Positions 45,801 through 53,622 of a DNA stretch of 64,000 nucleotides are shown piece by piece. The stretch comes from Burkholderia sp. Bp8963 (GTDB taxonomy: Bacteria; Pseudomonadota; Gammaproteobacteria; Burkholderiales; Burkholderiaceae). The stretch's first letter is position 1, and the number at the start of each line of letters is the position of its first letter. The notes under the pieces are model-generated. The model was not told the DNA's origin. It saw nothing but the letters and a program-made list of their open reading frames with translations, and ran no database searches. Both the position numbers and the translations under genes were made by a program. The stretch lies in contig NZ_QTQP01000024.1 of NCBI RefSeq assembly GCF_003854275.1, forward strand, positions 56,990-120,989. The letters are read 5' to 3'.

Positions 45801-48800
45801 CGCGCGCCGGTCGTGTTCCAGCCGCAGCAGTCGAAGCAGTTCCGGCTTGCGATCGAGCCGCGCACCGCGACCTTCGTGATCGAGACGCGCGACCGGATGT
45901 CCGAAGGCGCGTGGACGCTCAACGTGACGGGCCGGATGCTGGCCAGCGGCAACACGCTCGACGCGGCCAGCACGGTGCCGCCGGCGACGCTCGACGCGCT
46001 GCTTGCGCTGCCGGCGATGAGCGGCGACGCGCTGTATGCGAGCACGGCGGCGATCGGCCTCGGCTACGGACCGGCGTTCCGCTGGGTCAGCGCGGTGCGC
46101 GTCGCCGACGATGCTGCGCTGGCCGACGTCGCCGCGCCGGCCGCGTGCGGCGACGCGCAGGCGCTCGCTGCCTACCTGCTGCATCCGGCGCTGATGGACA
46201 GCGGCTTCCATCCGCTGTTCGCGCTGCTCGCCGCACACGCACGCGACGACGAGCATCCGGCTTACGTGCCGGTACAGATCGGCCGCGTCGACTACCTGCG
46301 CGGCGACACGGTCGCACGTGTGCTGGCGCGTATCGACCGGCGCAGTCCGCACTCGATCGTCGCGACCTTCGCGTTTCTCGATGCGCGGGGCGCGATCGTC
46401 GCGCGGCTCGGCGGCTGTCGGTTCCGGCGCGTGGATCTCGTCGGCCGCCGGCAGAATCCGCCGGCACGCTTTGTCTACACGCTCGAGGAAACCCCGCTGC
46501 CAGGCGACGTCCACGCGGTGGGCCTGCCGGCGCCCGGCGCGCTGCTGGAGCAGGCGGCGGCCCGGCTTGCCGCGGTCGAGAACGGCGGCGAGCGTGCGCG
46601 GCACCTCACCGAAATCGTGCCGCTGCTCGACGTGCTGGCGAGCCTCTACGCGCTGCGGGCATTCGATACGCTCGGCGTGTTCGGCAGCACGTGGCAGCCC
46701 GCGCCCGCGCATGCGGCGCTCGCCGGGCGGCTCGCGAACATGCTGGTCGAAGATGGCCTCGCGCACCGCGACGGCGGCCGTCTCGTGCGCGACGATGAAG
46801 CGTGCGCGGCGCTGCCGCCGCTCGACGAGCTGTGGCGCGGCCTGTTGGCCGAGTCGCCCGCGCATGTCGCCGAGCTGACGCTGCTCGCGCATTGCGGCGC
46901 GGCGCTGCCCGACGTGCTGAACGGCACGCAGGATCCCGCGCGCGTGCTGTCGCCGACCGGGCACAGCCTCGTCGAACACTTCTTTGCCGCGTCGCCGACC
47001 TGGCGCCACGCGCATGCATTGCTGAAGGCCGGCGTCGAACAGGCGCTCGACGCGTGGCGTCCGACGCGCCGTCTGCGCGTGCTCGAGCTGAACGCGACCG
47101 ACGGCGACGTGCTTCAGACGCTCGGCCTTCATCTGCCGGCCGCGCGCTGCGATTACGCGATTGCCGCGACGGCCGGCCAGCTGGCGGGCTTCGAGGCCGA
47201 TGCGGATGCGGGCGTGCGCACGGTCGCGTTGCAGCCTGGCGAGCGCCTGGCGCTGGCGGGCGACGATGCGGGGCCCTACGACGTGGTCGTCGTCAATCGC
47301 GGGTTGAGCGGCCGCGAGGATCCGCTCGATGCGCTGCGCGCGATTCATTCGTGGCTCGTGCCGGGCGGGCTGCTGCTGCTCGCCGAGTCGCGCCGCGGCC
47401 GCTTCGCGGACATCGTGTTCGGCTTGCAGGCGCTGTCGGCCGATGGCGCGGGGCCGGTGCCGGCGATGCCACTGACGGCACTGACGCCGGCCGATCTCGG
47501 CGCGGCGCTTGCCGGCGCCGGGTATGCCGACGTCGCGCGGCACGCGGAACAGTCGCTCGACCTCGAAGGCGCACCGACGTTTGCGATCGCGCGCAAGCCG
47601 GTGAACGCCGCCATCAACGTCGCCGCGGACCACGCAGACCACGCAGACGGCCTCGATGCGCTCGCGCGCGCCGAGCGCTGGCTCGTCCTGCACGCGCGGG
47701 AATCCGGTGCGTTCGGCGCGCAGCTTGGCGACGCGCTGGTGCGCGCGGGTTACGCAGCCGACGTGCTCGAAACCGCGCACGCGGCCGATGCGATCGCCGC
47801 GCTGCCCGACGCGCAGCCGTATCACGTCGTATTCTGCGCGCCGGAGACGGCGCTCGACGACGCGGCGACCGGCGCACAGCTGCTCGCTGCGCAGCGCTCG
47901 GGGGCGATCGCGCTCGCGGCGCTCGTGCGCGCGTTCGACGCGCAGGCGAGTGCGGCGGCGCGGCTGACCGTCGTCACGCGCGGCGGCGCGCCGTTCGCCG
48001 GCACGGCGAACGCGCATCCGGAACACGCGACGCTGTGGGGCCTCGGCCGGGTGCTCGCGAACGAACATCCGGAGCTGGCCTGCCGCCTCATCGACGTCGA
48101 TCCTCACGCCGGCGTGGCGCTCGACGTGCTGGTGCGCGAAATGACGGGCACCGCGCTCGAGGAGGAAGTCGTGCTGTCCGCGCGCGGTCGGCTGGTGCCG
48201 CGCATGCTGACGGCCGCGAATGCGGCGGTCCGCGAAGCGCGCGATGCCGCGCAGCCGGCGGTGCTCGCGTTCGACGCGCCCGGTTCGCTGCGCAACCTCG
48301 AGTGGTTCGCGCTGCCCGCGCACGCGCTTGCCGCCGACGAGATCGAGATCGAGCCGGCGGCGACCGGGCTGAACTTCCGCGACGTGATGTACGCAATGGG
48401 CCTGCTGTCCGACGAGGCCGTCGAGAGCGGCTTCGCGGGCGCGACGATCGGCATGGAGCTGTCCGGCCGGGTCGTGCGCGTCGGCGCGGACGTGACGGGC
48501 TTCGCGCCCGGCGACGCGGTGCTCGGCTTCGCGCCTGCATCGTTCGCGACGCGCGTGACGACCCGCGCGGCGGCGATGGCGCACAAGCCCGAGCGGCTGT
48601 CGTTCGAGGAAGCCGCGACCACGCCGATCACGTTCTTCACCGCGTACTACGCGCTCGTCGAGCTGGCACGCCTGCGCCGCGGCGAGCGGGTGCTCGTGCA
48701 CGGCGGCGCGGGCGGCGTCGGGATCGCGGCGATCCAGCTCGCGCGTCATTTTGGCGCCGAGGTGTTCGCGACGGCCGGCAGCGACGAGAAGCGCGAGTTC

Positions 48801-50540
48801 GTCCGCCTGCTCGGCGCCGATCATGTGCTCGATTCGCGCAGCCTGGCGTTCGCGGATGAAATCCGCGCGATGACGGGCGGCGCGGGCATCGATATCGTGC
48901 TCAATTCGCTCGCGGGCGAGGCGATGGTGCGCAGCATCGACACGTTGCGTCCGTTCGGCCGATTCCTCGAGCTCGGCAAGCGCGATTTCTACGAGAACAG
49001 CCCGATCGGGCTGCGGCCGTTCCGCAACAACATCAGCTATTTCGGCATCGACGCCGACCAGCTGCTGGGCGCGCTACCGGAGCTGACCGCACGCCTGTTC
49101 GGCGAAGTGATGGCGCTGTTCGCGGCCGGCGTGCTGCATCCGCTGCCGTATCGCGCGTTCCCGGCGGAGCGCGCGGAAGATGCGTTCCGCTACATGCAGC
49201 AGGCACGCCAGATCGGCAAGGTGCTCGTCACCTATCCGTCCGGCACGCCGGCGCCGAAGCGCGGCGTTGCCGCGCCGCGACCGCTGGCGCTCGATCCGCA
49301 TGGCGCCTATCTGGTGGTCGGCGGCACGGGCGGGCTCGGGTTTGCGAGCGCGCGCCGGATGGTCGAGCGCGGTGCGCGCCACCTGACGCTCGCGAGCCGT
49401 TCCGGCACGCTTGCCGCAACGGCCGTGGACGAGGCCGTGCGCTGGCGCGACACGCTCGGCGTGACGGTCGACGTGGTCGCATGCGACGTGACGGATGCGG
49501 CCGCGGTCGACGCGATGGTCGCGGCAATCGCCGCGCGCGGCACGCCGCTCAAGGGCGTGCTGCATTCGGCGATGTCGATCGACGACGGCCTTGTGCGCAA
49601 TCTCGACGACGACCGTTTCGCGGCGGTGCTCGCGCCGAAGGTGGCCGGCGCGTGGAACCTGCATCGGGCGACGCGTCTGCTGGCGCTCGACTGGTTCGTC
49701 GTCTATTCGTCGGCGACGACGTATCTCGGCAACCCGGGCCAGTCGAACTACGTCGCAGCCAACAGCTTCGTCGAGGCGCTCGTCGAGCACCGGCGCGCGG
49801 CGGGCCTGCCCGGCACGTTCATGGCGTGGGGGCCGCTCGAGGATGTCGGTTTCCTCGCGCGCCACGCGGACACGCGCGAGGCGTTGCAGGCGCGCATCGG
49901 CGGCGCGTCGATCACGTCCGACGAGGCGATGGCCGCGCTCGAGCGCGCGCTTATCGTTGGCTCGGTGGGCTCGGCGGGCACGGCAGGCGAAGCGGTGGTG
50001 CGCCTCGACTGGCACGCGATCGCGCGCGGGATGCCCGCCGCGAAGGCACGGCGCTACGCGCTGCTGCAGTCGCATGCGGGCGGCGGCGACACGCGCGACG
50101 GTGGCGGGCAGCTTCGCGAGGAAGTGCTCGCGCTGGCGCGCGGCGACGCGGTTGCGCTCGTCGCCGAGACGCTGCAAGGGCAGATCGCCCGCATCCTGCA
50201 CATGACGCCGGAGCGCATTGCGCTCGACAAGTCGGTGCTCGACATGGGGATGGATTCGCTGATGGGCATGGAGCTCGGGCTCGCGGTCGAGGAGGCGTTC
50301 GACGTGAAGCTGTCGGTGATGGCGATCGCCGAAGGGGCGAGCGTGACGACGCTGGCCGGCCGGATCGTCGATTCGATCGCGACGTCGGTCGATGGTGACG
50401 GCGAATCGGCGGAAGGCGCGGCAGACGATGCCGTTGCCGCGCTCGCCGCGAAGCATGCGCTCGACGGCGACGCGCAGGCGCTGCTCGACGTTGCGCCGGC
50501 AGCCGGCGCGGCGCCGGCTGCGCTGGAGACCGCCCAGTGA
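42870..50540 (+). CDS. wcbR: Fully reducing type I polyketide/fatty acid synthase (WcbR type)
   Basis: A 2,556-residue single-module synthase. Domains in order: ketosynthase (about 1–430; C174 in DTACSSSL, H310 in EAHGTGT, H350 in KTNIGH), acyltransferase (about 535–840; S636 in GHSVGE, and YAFHS, closer to malonyl-type), dehydratase (about 905–1190; H940 and D1110 in HPALMDSGF), methyltransferase-like (about 1270–1590, loop VLELNATDGDV lacks the usual glycines), enoylreductase (about 1800–2120; HGGAGGVG), ketoreductase (about 2145–2340; GGTGGLG, SNYVAANSF) and carrier protein (S2463 in GMDSLM). No thioesterase is present. It should make a saturated acyl chain. Its ends overlap both neighbours (ATGA and GTGA). 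B. pseudomallei WcbR is the presumed counterpart. Confidence 0.92.
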   Translation: MNKHIAIIGMACRFPGGVEGPDDFWQLLRDERDAVTCIPPDRFGTGFYQHPSKREPGKSYTFAAGVLDDVAGFDAAFFGISPREAAQMDPQQRLLLELAWEAFEDAGVRPAAMRGSNCGVFVGAASMDYGNRNMDDLNVIDPYSATGNTLSIASNRVSYLFDLRGPSMSVDTACSSSLVALHQAVQALQSGEAELALAGGVNLLLHPFGFVSFSKASMLSPRGRCRAFDATGDGYVRSEGGAFVLLKPLDRALADGDTIHAVIAGSGVNSVGHSPGGISVPGAAAQAALLRNVYARAGIDPRSLAYLEAHGTGTAVGDPIEARALIDVVAGQRPADQPLLIGSVKTNIGHLETASGMAGLLKAVLCLKHRAVPRSLHFVTPNPGIDFDGGRLRVVDRYTTLDEDGTPLTMGVNSFGFGGTNAHVVLMEAPSDPSAEPATPAAVTPALPATPSPLVLTARSATALAALAGRHLAPLDDGGDWQALAAAATRRRQWLEHRAIVAPADVAEGRAALAALAQPSPDALPACVVTGDVPADVPADAARTALVFSGNGCQWAGMGKQLYEEDPVFRTALDEVDALWCADGSPSLVDVMREGASAEWLEATEHAQPLLFAIQVGMTRVIDARGMRHDAAIGHSVGEIAAAWVTGALSLTDAVRVIKIRSRAQALTKGSGRMAAAGLGEVAARELIAGDGLARLVEIAGVNSPESVTLAGSLQGLQAIEASLRGSGKFFQMLNLDYAFHSSHMDRIEPVVRAELAGIRPQPGTGGFVSTVTGGALSGSELDAAYWWRNIREPVRFGAGIAHLIADGVRVFVEVSPHSILRTYVKQTLAAANTAGVSLPTLKRDHGSAAMLQHAILAAIAHGAAVDPDRFAPGASHALHVALPTYPWQRDRYWLTPTADGYGLVNRRREHPLLGYRLHEHAFAWENQLDPAKLPMLADHVVDGGVAFPGAGYVEMALAAARVYFETPDVALENLEIRAPVVFQPQQSKQFRLAIEPRTATFVIETRDRMSEGAWTLNVTGRMLASGNTLDAASTVPPATLDALLALPAMSGDALYASTAAIGLGYGPAFRWVSAVRVADDAALADVAAPAACGDAQALAAYLLHPALMDSGFHPLFALLAAHARDDEHPAYVPVQIGRVDYLRGDTVARVLARIDRRSPHSIVATFAFLDARGAIVARLGGCRFRRVDLVGRRQNPPARFVYTLEETPLPGDVHAVGLPAPGALLEQAAARLAAVENGGERARHLTEIVPLLDVLASLYALRAFDTLGVFGSTWQPAPAHAALAGRLANMLVEDGLAHRDGGRLVRDDEACAALPPLDELWRGLLAESPAHVAELTLLAHCGAALPDVLNGTQDPARVLSPTGHSLVEHFFAASPTWRHAHALLKAGVEQALDAWRPTRRLRVLELNATDGDVLQTLGLHLPAARCDYAIAATAGQLAGFEADADAGVRTVALQPGERLALAGDDAGPYDVVVVNRGLSGREDPLDALRAIHSWLVPGGLLLLAESRRGRFADIVFGLQALSADGAGPVPAMPLTALTPADLGAALAGAGYADVARHAEQSLDLEGAPTFAIARKPVNAAINVAADHADHADGLDALARAERWLVLHARESGAFGAQLGDALVRAGYAADVLETAHAADAIAALPDAQPYHVVFCAPETALDDAATGAQLLAAQRSGAIALAALVRAFDAQASAAARLTVVTRGGAPFAGTANAHPEHATLWGLGRVLANEHPELACRLIDVDPHAGVALDVLVREMTGTALEEEVVLSARGRLVPRMLTAANAAVREARDAAQPAVLAFDAPGSLRNLEWFALPAHALAADEIEIEPAATGLNFRDVMYAMGLLSDEAVESGFAGATIGMELSGRVVRVGADVTGFAPGDAVLGFAPASFATRVTTRAAAMAHKPERLSFEEAATTPITFFTAYYALVELARLRRGERVLVHGGAGGVGIAAIQLARHFGAEVFATAGSDEKREFVRLLGADHVLDSRSLAFADEIRAMTGGAGIDIVLNSLAGEAMVRSIDTLRPFGRFLELGKRDFYENSPIGLRPFRNNISYFGIDADQLLGALPELTARLFGEVMALFAAGVLHPLPYRAFPAERAEDAFRYMQQARQIGKVLVTYPSGTPAPKRGVAAPRPLALDPHGAYLVVGGTGGLGFASARRMVERGARHLTLASRSGTLAATAVDEAVRWRDTLGVTVDVVACDVTDAAAVDAMVAAIAARGTPLKGVLHSAMSIDDGLVRNLDDDRFAAVLAPKVAGAWNLHRATRLLALDWFVVYSSATTYLGNPGQSNYVAANSFVEALVEHRRAAGLPGTFMAWGPLEDVGFLARHADTREALQARIGGASITSDEAMAALERALIVGSVGSAGTAGEAVVRLDWHAIARGMPAAKARRYALLQSHAGGGDTRDGGGQLREEVLALARGDAVALVAETLQGQIARILHMTPERIALDKSVLDMGMDSLMGMELGLAVEEAFDVKLSVMAIAEGASVTTLAGRIVDSIATSVDGDGESAEGAADDAVAALAAKHALDGDAQALLDVAPAAGAAPAALETAQ

Positions 50541-51451
50541 GCGTGCCGGCCGGTTGGACCGGCAGCCAGGGCACGCTCGCACGCGAGCTGACGATCGCCG
50601 GACACGGGTTGCACACGGGCCGGCGGGTCGGCGTGCGGATCCTGCCGGCCCATCCCGAGGACGGCGCGACGGGCATCGTGTTCCGTCGCGTCGCGAACGG
50701 CCGCACGCTCGCGACGCTAGCGGTCGATCCCGCATTGCGCCGCGCCCAGCCGCTCTGCACGATGCTGCGCAATGCGGACGGCGTCGGCGTGCGGACCGTC
50801 GAGCATCTGCTGGCGTCGCTGCTTGCATGCGAGATCGATCACGCGATCGTCGAGCTCGATGCGGAGGAAGTGCCGATTCTCGACGGCAGCGCCGCGCCGT
50901 GGGTCGACGCGATCCGCACCTGCGGGCGCGTCGCGCTGCCCGCGCCGAAGCGCTTCATCCGCGTGCTGCGGCCCGTCGTCGTCGCGGATGGCGACGGCGG
51001 CGAACGGCGCGAGATGCGGATCGAGCCTGCGCCGCGCTACGAGCTGAGCGTGCGCAACGACCTGCGCGGCTTCGGCGACATGCATTGGGACGGCGCGCTG
51101 ACACCTGCCGCGTTCGCGGCCGAGATCGCGCCGTCACGCTCGTACGGGCGCGTGAAGTGGGCGGTGCCCGCGATCGTCGCCGGCTATCTGCGCGGCGTGC
51201 CGATCCTGCGCGGCGCGCGGCCGTCGTGTACCGCGTCGATCGTCGGCAGCCGCGTGCTGGGCGGGATGCGGCTTCCCGACGAGTTTGTCCGGCACCGCGT
51301 GCTCGATCTCGTCGGCGACCTCGCGCTCGCCGGCGCGCCGTTGCTCGCGCGGGTCAGCGCATGGCGGCCCAGCCACGAGATGAATTTCCGGCTCGTCGAT
51401 GCGCTGCTGGCCGACACCGGCGCGTGGGAGTGGGCCGAGTTCCCGGCGTAA
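50537..51451 (+). CDS. wcbS: LpxC-family deacetylase in the capsule cluster (WcbS position)
   Basis: A 304-residue LpxC homologue, the same length as the lipid A enzyme. All key residues are kept: E89 and H90 in TVEHLLASL (general base and Zn ligand), H253 and D257 in DEFVRHRVLDLVGDL (Zn ligands), and H280 in SHEMNFRL, spaced exactly as E. coli H238, D242 and H265. The start GTG at 50537 overlaps the synthase stop as GTGA. A separate lpxC for lipid A should exist elsewhere, so this copy probably deacetylates another N-acyl group, perhaps on the capsule lipid or sugar. The symbol follows gene position relative to B. pseudomallei and is tentative. Confidence 0.85.
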   Translation: MSVPAGWTGSQGTLARELTIAGHGLHTGRRVGVRILPAHPEDGATGIVFRRVANGRTLATLAVDPALRRAQPLCTMLRNADGVGVRTVEHLLASLLACEIDHAIVELDAEEVPILDGSAAPWVDAIRTCGRVALPAPKRFIRVLRPVVVADGDGGERREMRIEPAPRYELSVRNDLRGFGDMHWDGALTPAAFAAEIAPSRSYGRVKWAVPAIVAGYLRGVPILRGARPSCTASIVGSRVLGGMRLPDEFVRHRVLDLVGDLALAGAPLLARVSAWRPSHEMNFRLVDALLADTGAWEWAEFPA

Positions 51452-51524
51452 TGCCGGCGAGCACGGGAGCGCCGCGCATTTGCGGCATAACATGGCGTTT
51501 TTTTAGAGATAGGCGTACGAAGCG

Positions 51525-52835
51525 ATGGGATTGGGAGAGCATCTTCGGCAGCAACTGGCCGCGAAGGCGCTGAAGCGGCAGCTGGACCGCGTGGCCGACG
51601 GCGTCGTTGCGGCGCCTGCCGCCGCGCCGCAGCAGATGTCCGCGCGCAGCCGGTTCGAGGCGATGCCGCTCTATCAGCAGGTCAGGATCATGCGCGAGAT
51701 GGGCGAGAAACTGCGGGTGGACTCGCCGTTCTTTCGCGTGCATGACGGGGTCGCGGGCGCGACGACGCGCATCGCCGGGCGCGAATACGTGAACTTCGCG
51801 AACTACAACTATCTCGGCCTTGCCGGCGATCCGGTCGTGTCGGCGCGTGCGAAGGCGGCAATCGACCGCTATGGCACATCCGCGTCGGCGAGCCGGATGG
51901 TGGCCGGCGAGCGGCCCGTGCAGCGCGAGCTCGAGCAAGCGCTCGCGTCGTTCTACGAGGCCGACGACTGCGTTGCGTTCGTGAGCGGCCATGCGACCAA
52001 CGTGACCGTGATCGGCGCGCTGTTCGGGCAGGGCGACCTGATCGTCCACGACGCGCTCGCGCACAACAGCATCGTGCAGGGCGCGCAGCTGAGCGGCGCG
52101 AAGCGCCTGAGCTTTGCGCACAACGACTGGCAGGCGCTCGACGAGCTGCTGACGCGCGTGCGCCGCGACTACCGGAACGTGCTGATCGCGATCGAAGGCC
52201 TGTACAGCATGGACGGCGATTTCCCGGACCTGCAGCGCTTCGTCGATGTGAAGGAACGTCACGGCGCGTTCCTGATGGTCGACGAAGCGCATTCGCTCGG
52301 CGTGCTCGGCGCGACCGGCAAGGGCATTCGCGAGCAGGCCGGCGTCGCGTCCGGCGACGTCGATCTGTGGATGGGCACGATGAGCAAGACGCTCGCCGGC
52401 TGCGGCGGGTTCATCGCCGGGTGCCAGCCGCTCGTCGACATGCTGCGTCACCTGGCGCCGGGATTCCTGTACAGCGTCGGGCTCGCGCCGACGCTCGCCG
52501 AGGCGTCGCGCGCGGCGCTGGAGTGCCTGCTGGCCGAGCCCGAGCGGGTCGCGCAGCTGCAGGCGCGGGGCCGGCAGTTCCTGACCGAAGCGCGCGCGGC
52601 CGGGTTGAATACGGGCACGAGCGCGGGTTACGCGGTCGTGCCCGTCATCACCGGCAGTTCGCTGAAGGCGGCCCAGTGGGCGAACGCGCTGTTCGATGAG
52701 GGCATCAACGTGCAGCCGATCTTCTATCCGGCCGTCGAGGAAAAGGCCGCGCGCCTGCGCTTCTTCATCTGTTCGACGCACGAGCCCGAACAGATCAGCC
52801 GTACGATCGCCGCGCTGTCGCGGCTTGCGCGCTAG
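51525..52835 (+). CDS. wcbT: Alpha-oxoamine synthase (BioF/serine palmitoyltransferase-like, WcbT type)
   Basis: A 436-residue PLP enzyme of the alpha-oxoamine synthase family, which condenses an amino acid with an acyl thioester and releases CO2. YVNFANYNYLGLAGDP opens the fold, SGHATNVTVIGALFG and HDALAHNSIVQGA bind the cofactor ring, VDEAHSLGVLG holds the D-E-A-H motif, and GTMSKTLAGCGG carries the Schiff-base lysine K288. The N-terminal extension of about 60 residues exceeds BioF. No other biotin genes are nearby; it follows the synthase and LpxC-like genes, so it probably offloads the synthase product onto an amino acid. A 73-base gap precedes it. The amino acid used is unknown. Confidence 0.87.
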   Translation: MGLGEHLRQQLAAKALKRQLDRVADGVVAAPAAAPQQMSARSRFEAMPLYQQVRIMREMGEKLRVDSPFFRVHDGVAGATTRIAGREYVNFANYNYLGLAGDPVVSARAKAAIDRYGTSASASRMVAGERPVQRELEQALASFYEADDCVAFVSGHATNVTVIGALFGQGDLIVHDALAHNSIVQGAQLSGAKRLSFAHNDWQALDELLTRVRRDYRNVLIAIEGLYSMDGDFPDLQRFVDVKERHGAFLMVDEAHSLGVLGATGKGIREQAGVASGDVDLWMGTMSKTLAGCGGFIAGCQPLVDMLRHLAPGFLYSVGLAPTLAEASRAALECLLAEPERVAQLQARGRQFLTEARAAGLNTGTSAGYAVVPVITGSSLKAAQWANALFDEGINVQPIFYPAVEEKAARLRFFICSTHEPEQISRTIAALSRLAR

Positions 52836-52846
52836 GCGGCGCAGTC

Positions 52847-53575
52847 GTGCGCGCCGTCCACGCGCCTGCGCGTCATGCGGGTCCGCCGCCCGGCGAGCCG
52901 TGTGGTGAGCCATATCGTGAGCCTTATCGTGAGCCTTATGGCGAGCCGCGCGTGCGGTTCCGCGCGGCCGGGCCCGACGATGCGGCCGCGTGCGCGCCGC
53001 TCGTGTTTGCATCCGGTATCCGCGAGTTCGGCTACTTTCTCGGCGCGCCGGAAGCGCGCTGCATCGCATTCCTGAACGACGCGTTCCGGTCGCGCCACGG
53101 CCGCTTTTCGTGGCGGCGCCATCGGGTCGGCGTTGCCGACGACGGTACCGTGCTCGCCGTGATGGCGATCCAGGACGGCAGCCGGACGCTGCTCGACGAC
53201 GTGCACGTGGTCTGGGCGCTGCTGCGTTTCTTCGGGCTGGGCGGCACGCTCGGCAGGTTGCTGCGCGGCGTCGTGCTCGAAACCGAGCTGCCGGCGCCTA
53301 AGCGCGCGCAGATCCTGGTCGCGCATTGCGCGACCGGCGACGCGCATCGCGGCCGCGGCATCTTCAGTGCGCTGCTCGACGATGCGCTGCGCGCCGGCGT
53401 GCTGCCATCCGACGGTAGCCGGGCCGTCGTGCTCGACGTGCTGGTGAGCAACGTTCGCGCGAAGGCGCTGTACGAACGGCTCGGCTTCGTCGCGCTCGCG
53501 CGTTCGCGCAAGCCGTCGCGCTGGTTGCCGGCCGGGCTCGAATCGATCCGGATGCGGCTCGAGCGCCGCAGCTGA
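52847..53575 (+). CDS. GNAT-family N-acetyltransferase
   Basis: A 242-residue acetyltransferase-like protein. The GNAT core starts near residue 36 (VRFRAAGPDDAAACAPLV). CATGDAHRGRGIFSALLDDAL is the acetyl-CoA pyrophosphate loop, and VVLDVLVSNVRAKALYERLGFV is the C-terminal motif. The N-terminal 35 residues contain a Glu-Pro-Tyr-Arg repeat encoded by a 12-base DNA repeat (52895 to about 52948). Translation probably starts at GTG 52847, 11 bases after wcbT, though a later start cannot be excluded. It may close the capsule operon; it is convergent with the amidotransferase gene. The substrate is unknown. Confidence 0.75.
   Translation: MRAVHAPARHAGPPPGEPCGEPYREPYREPYGEPRVRFRAAGPDDAAACAPLVFASGIREFGYFLGAPEARCIAFLNDAFRSRHGRFSWRRHRVGVADDGTVLAVMAIQDGSRTLLDDVHVVWALLRFFGLGGTLGRLLRGVVLETELPAPKRAQILVAHCATGDAHRGRGIFSALLDDALRAGVLPSDGSRAVVLDVLVSNVRAKALYERLGFVALARSRKPSRWLPAGLESIRMRLERRS
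52895..52948 (+). repeat. 12-bp tandem repeat inside the GNAT gene
   Basis: About four and a half copies of a GAGCC-start 12-mer (consensus GAGCCTTATCGT) encode a Glu-Pro-Tyr-Arg-like run. Copy number changes would stay in frame. Confidence 0.85.
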
Positions 53576-53622
53576 CCTGACGCGCCGGCCGCGCGTCGTG
53601 CTGCGTCCGCTGCGAAAGACCC

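Noticed and set aside
43776..48824. 1,682-residue open frame antisense to the synthase gene
   Set aside because: High GC removes stop codons on the opposite strand. The residues are Arg/Ala/His-rich without any domain, while the plus strand encodes clear catalytic motifs.
50537..51451. Calling this gene the housekeeping lpxC
   Set aside because: It is embedded in the capsule operon with GTGA coupling to a synthase gene; the lipid A copy normally follows ftsZ.
51460..51505. Terminator between the LpxC-like and BioF-like genes
   Set aside because: There is a run of seven T, but the preceding stem is short and imperfect, and both genes appear to belong to one pathway.
51525..52835. Calling this gene bioF (biotin synthesis)
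   Set aside because: No bioA, bioB, bioC or bioD nearby, an extended N terminus, and capsule-lipid neighbours.
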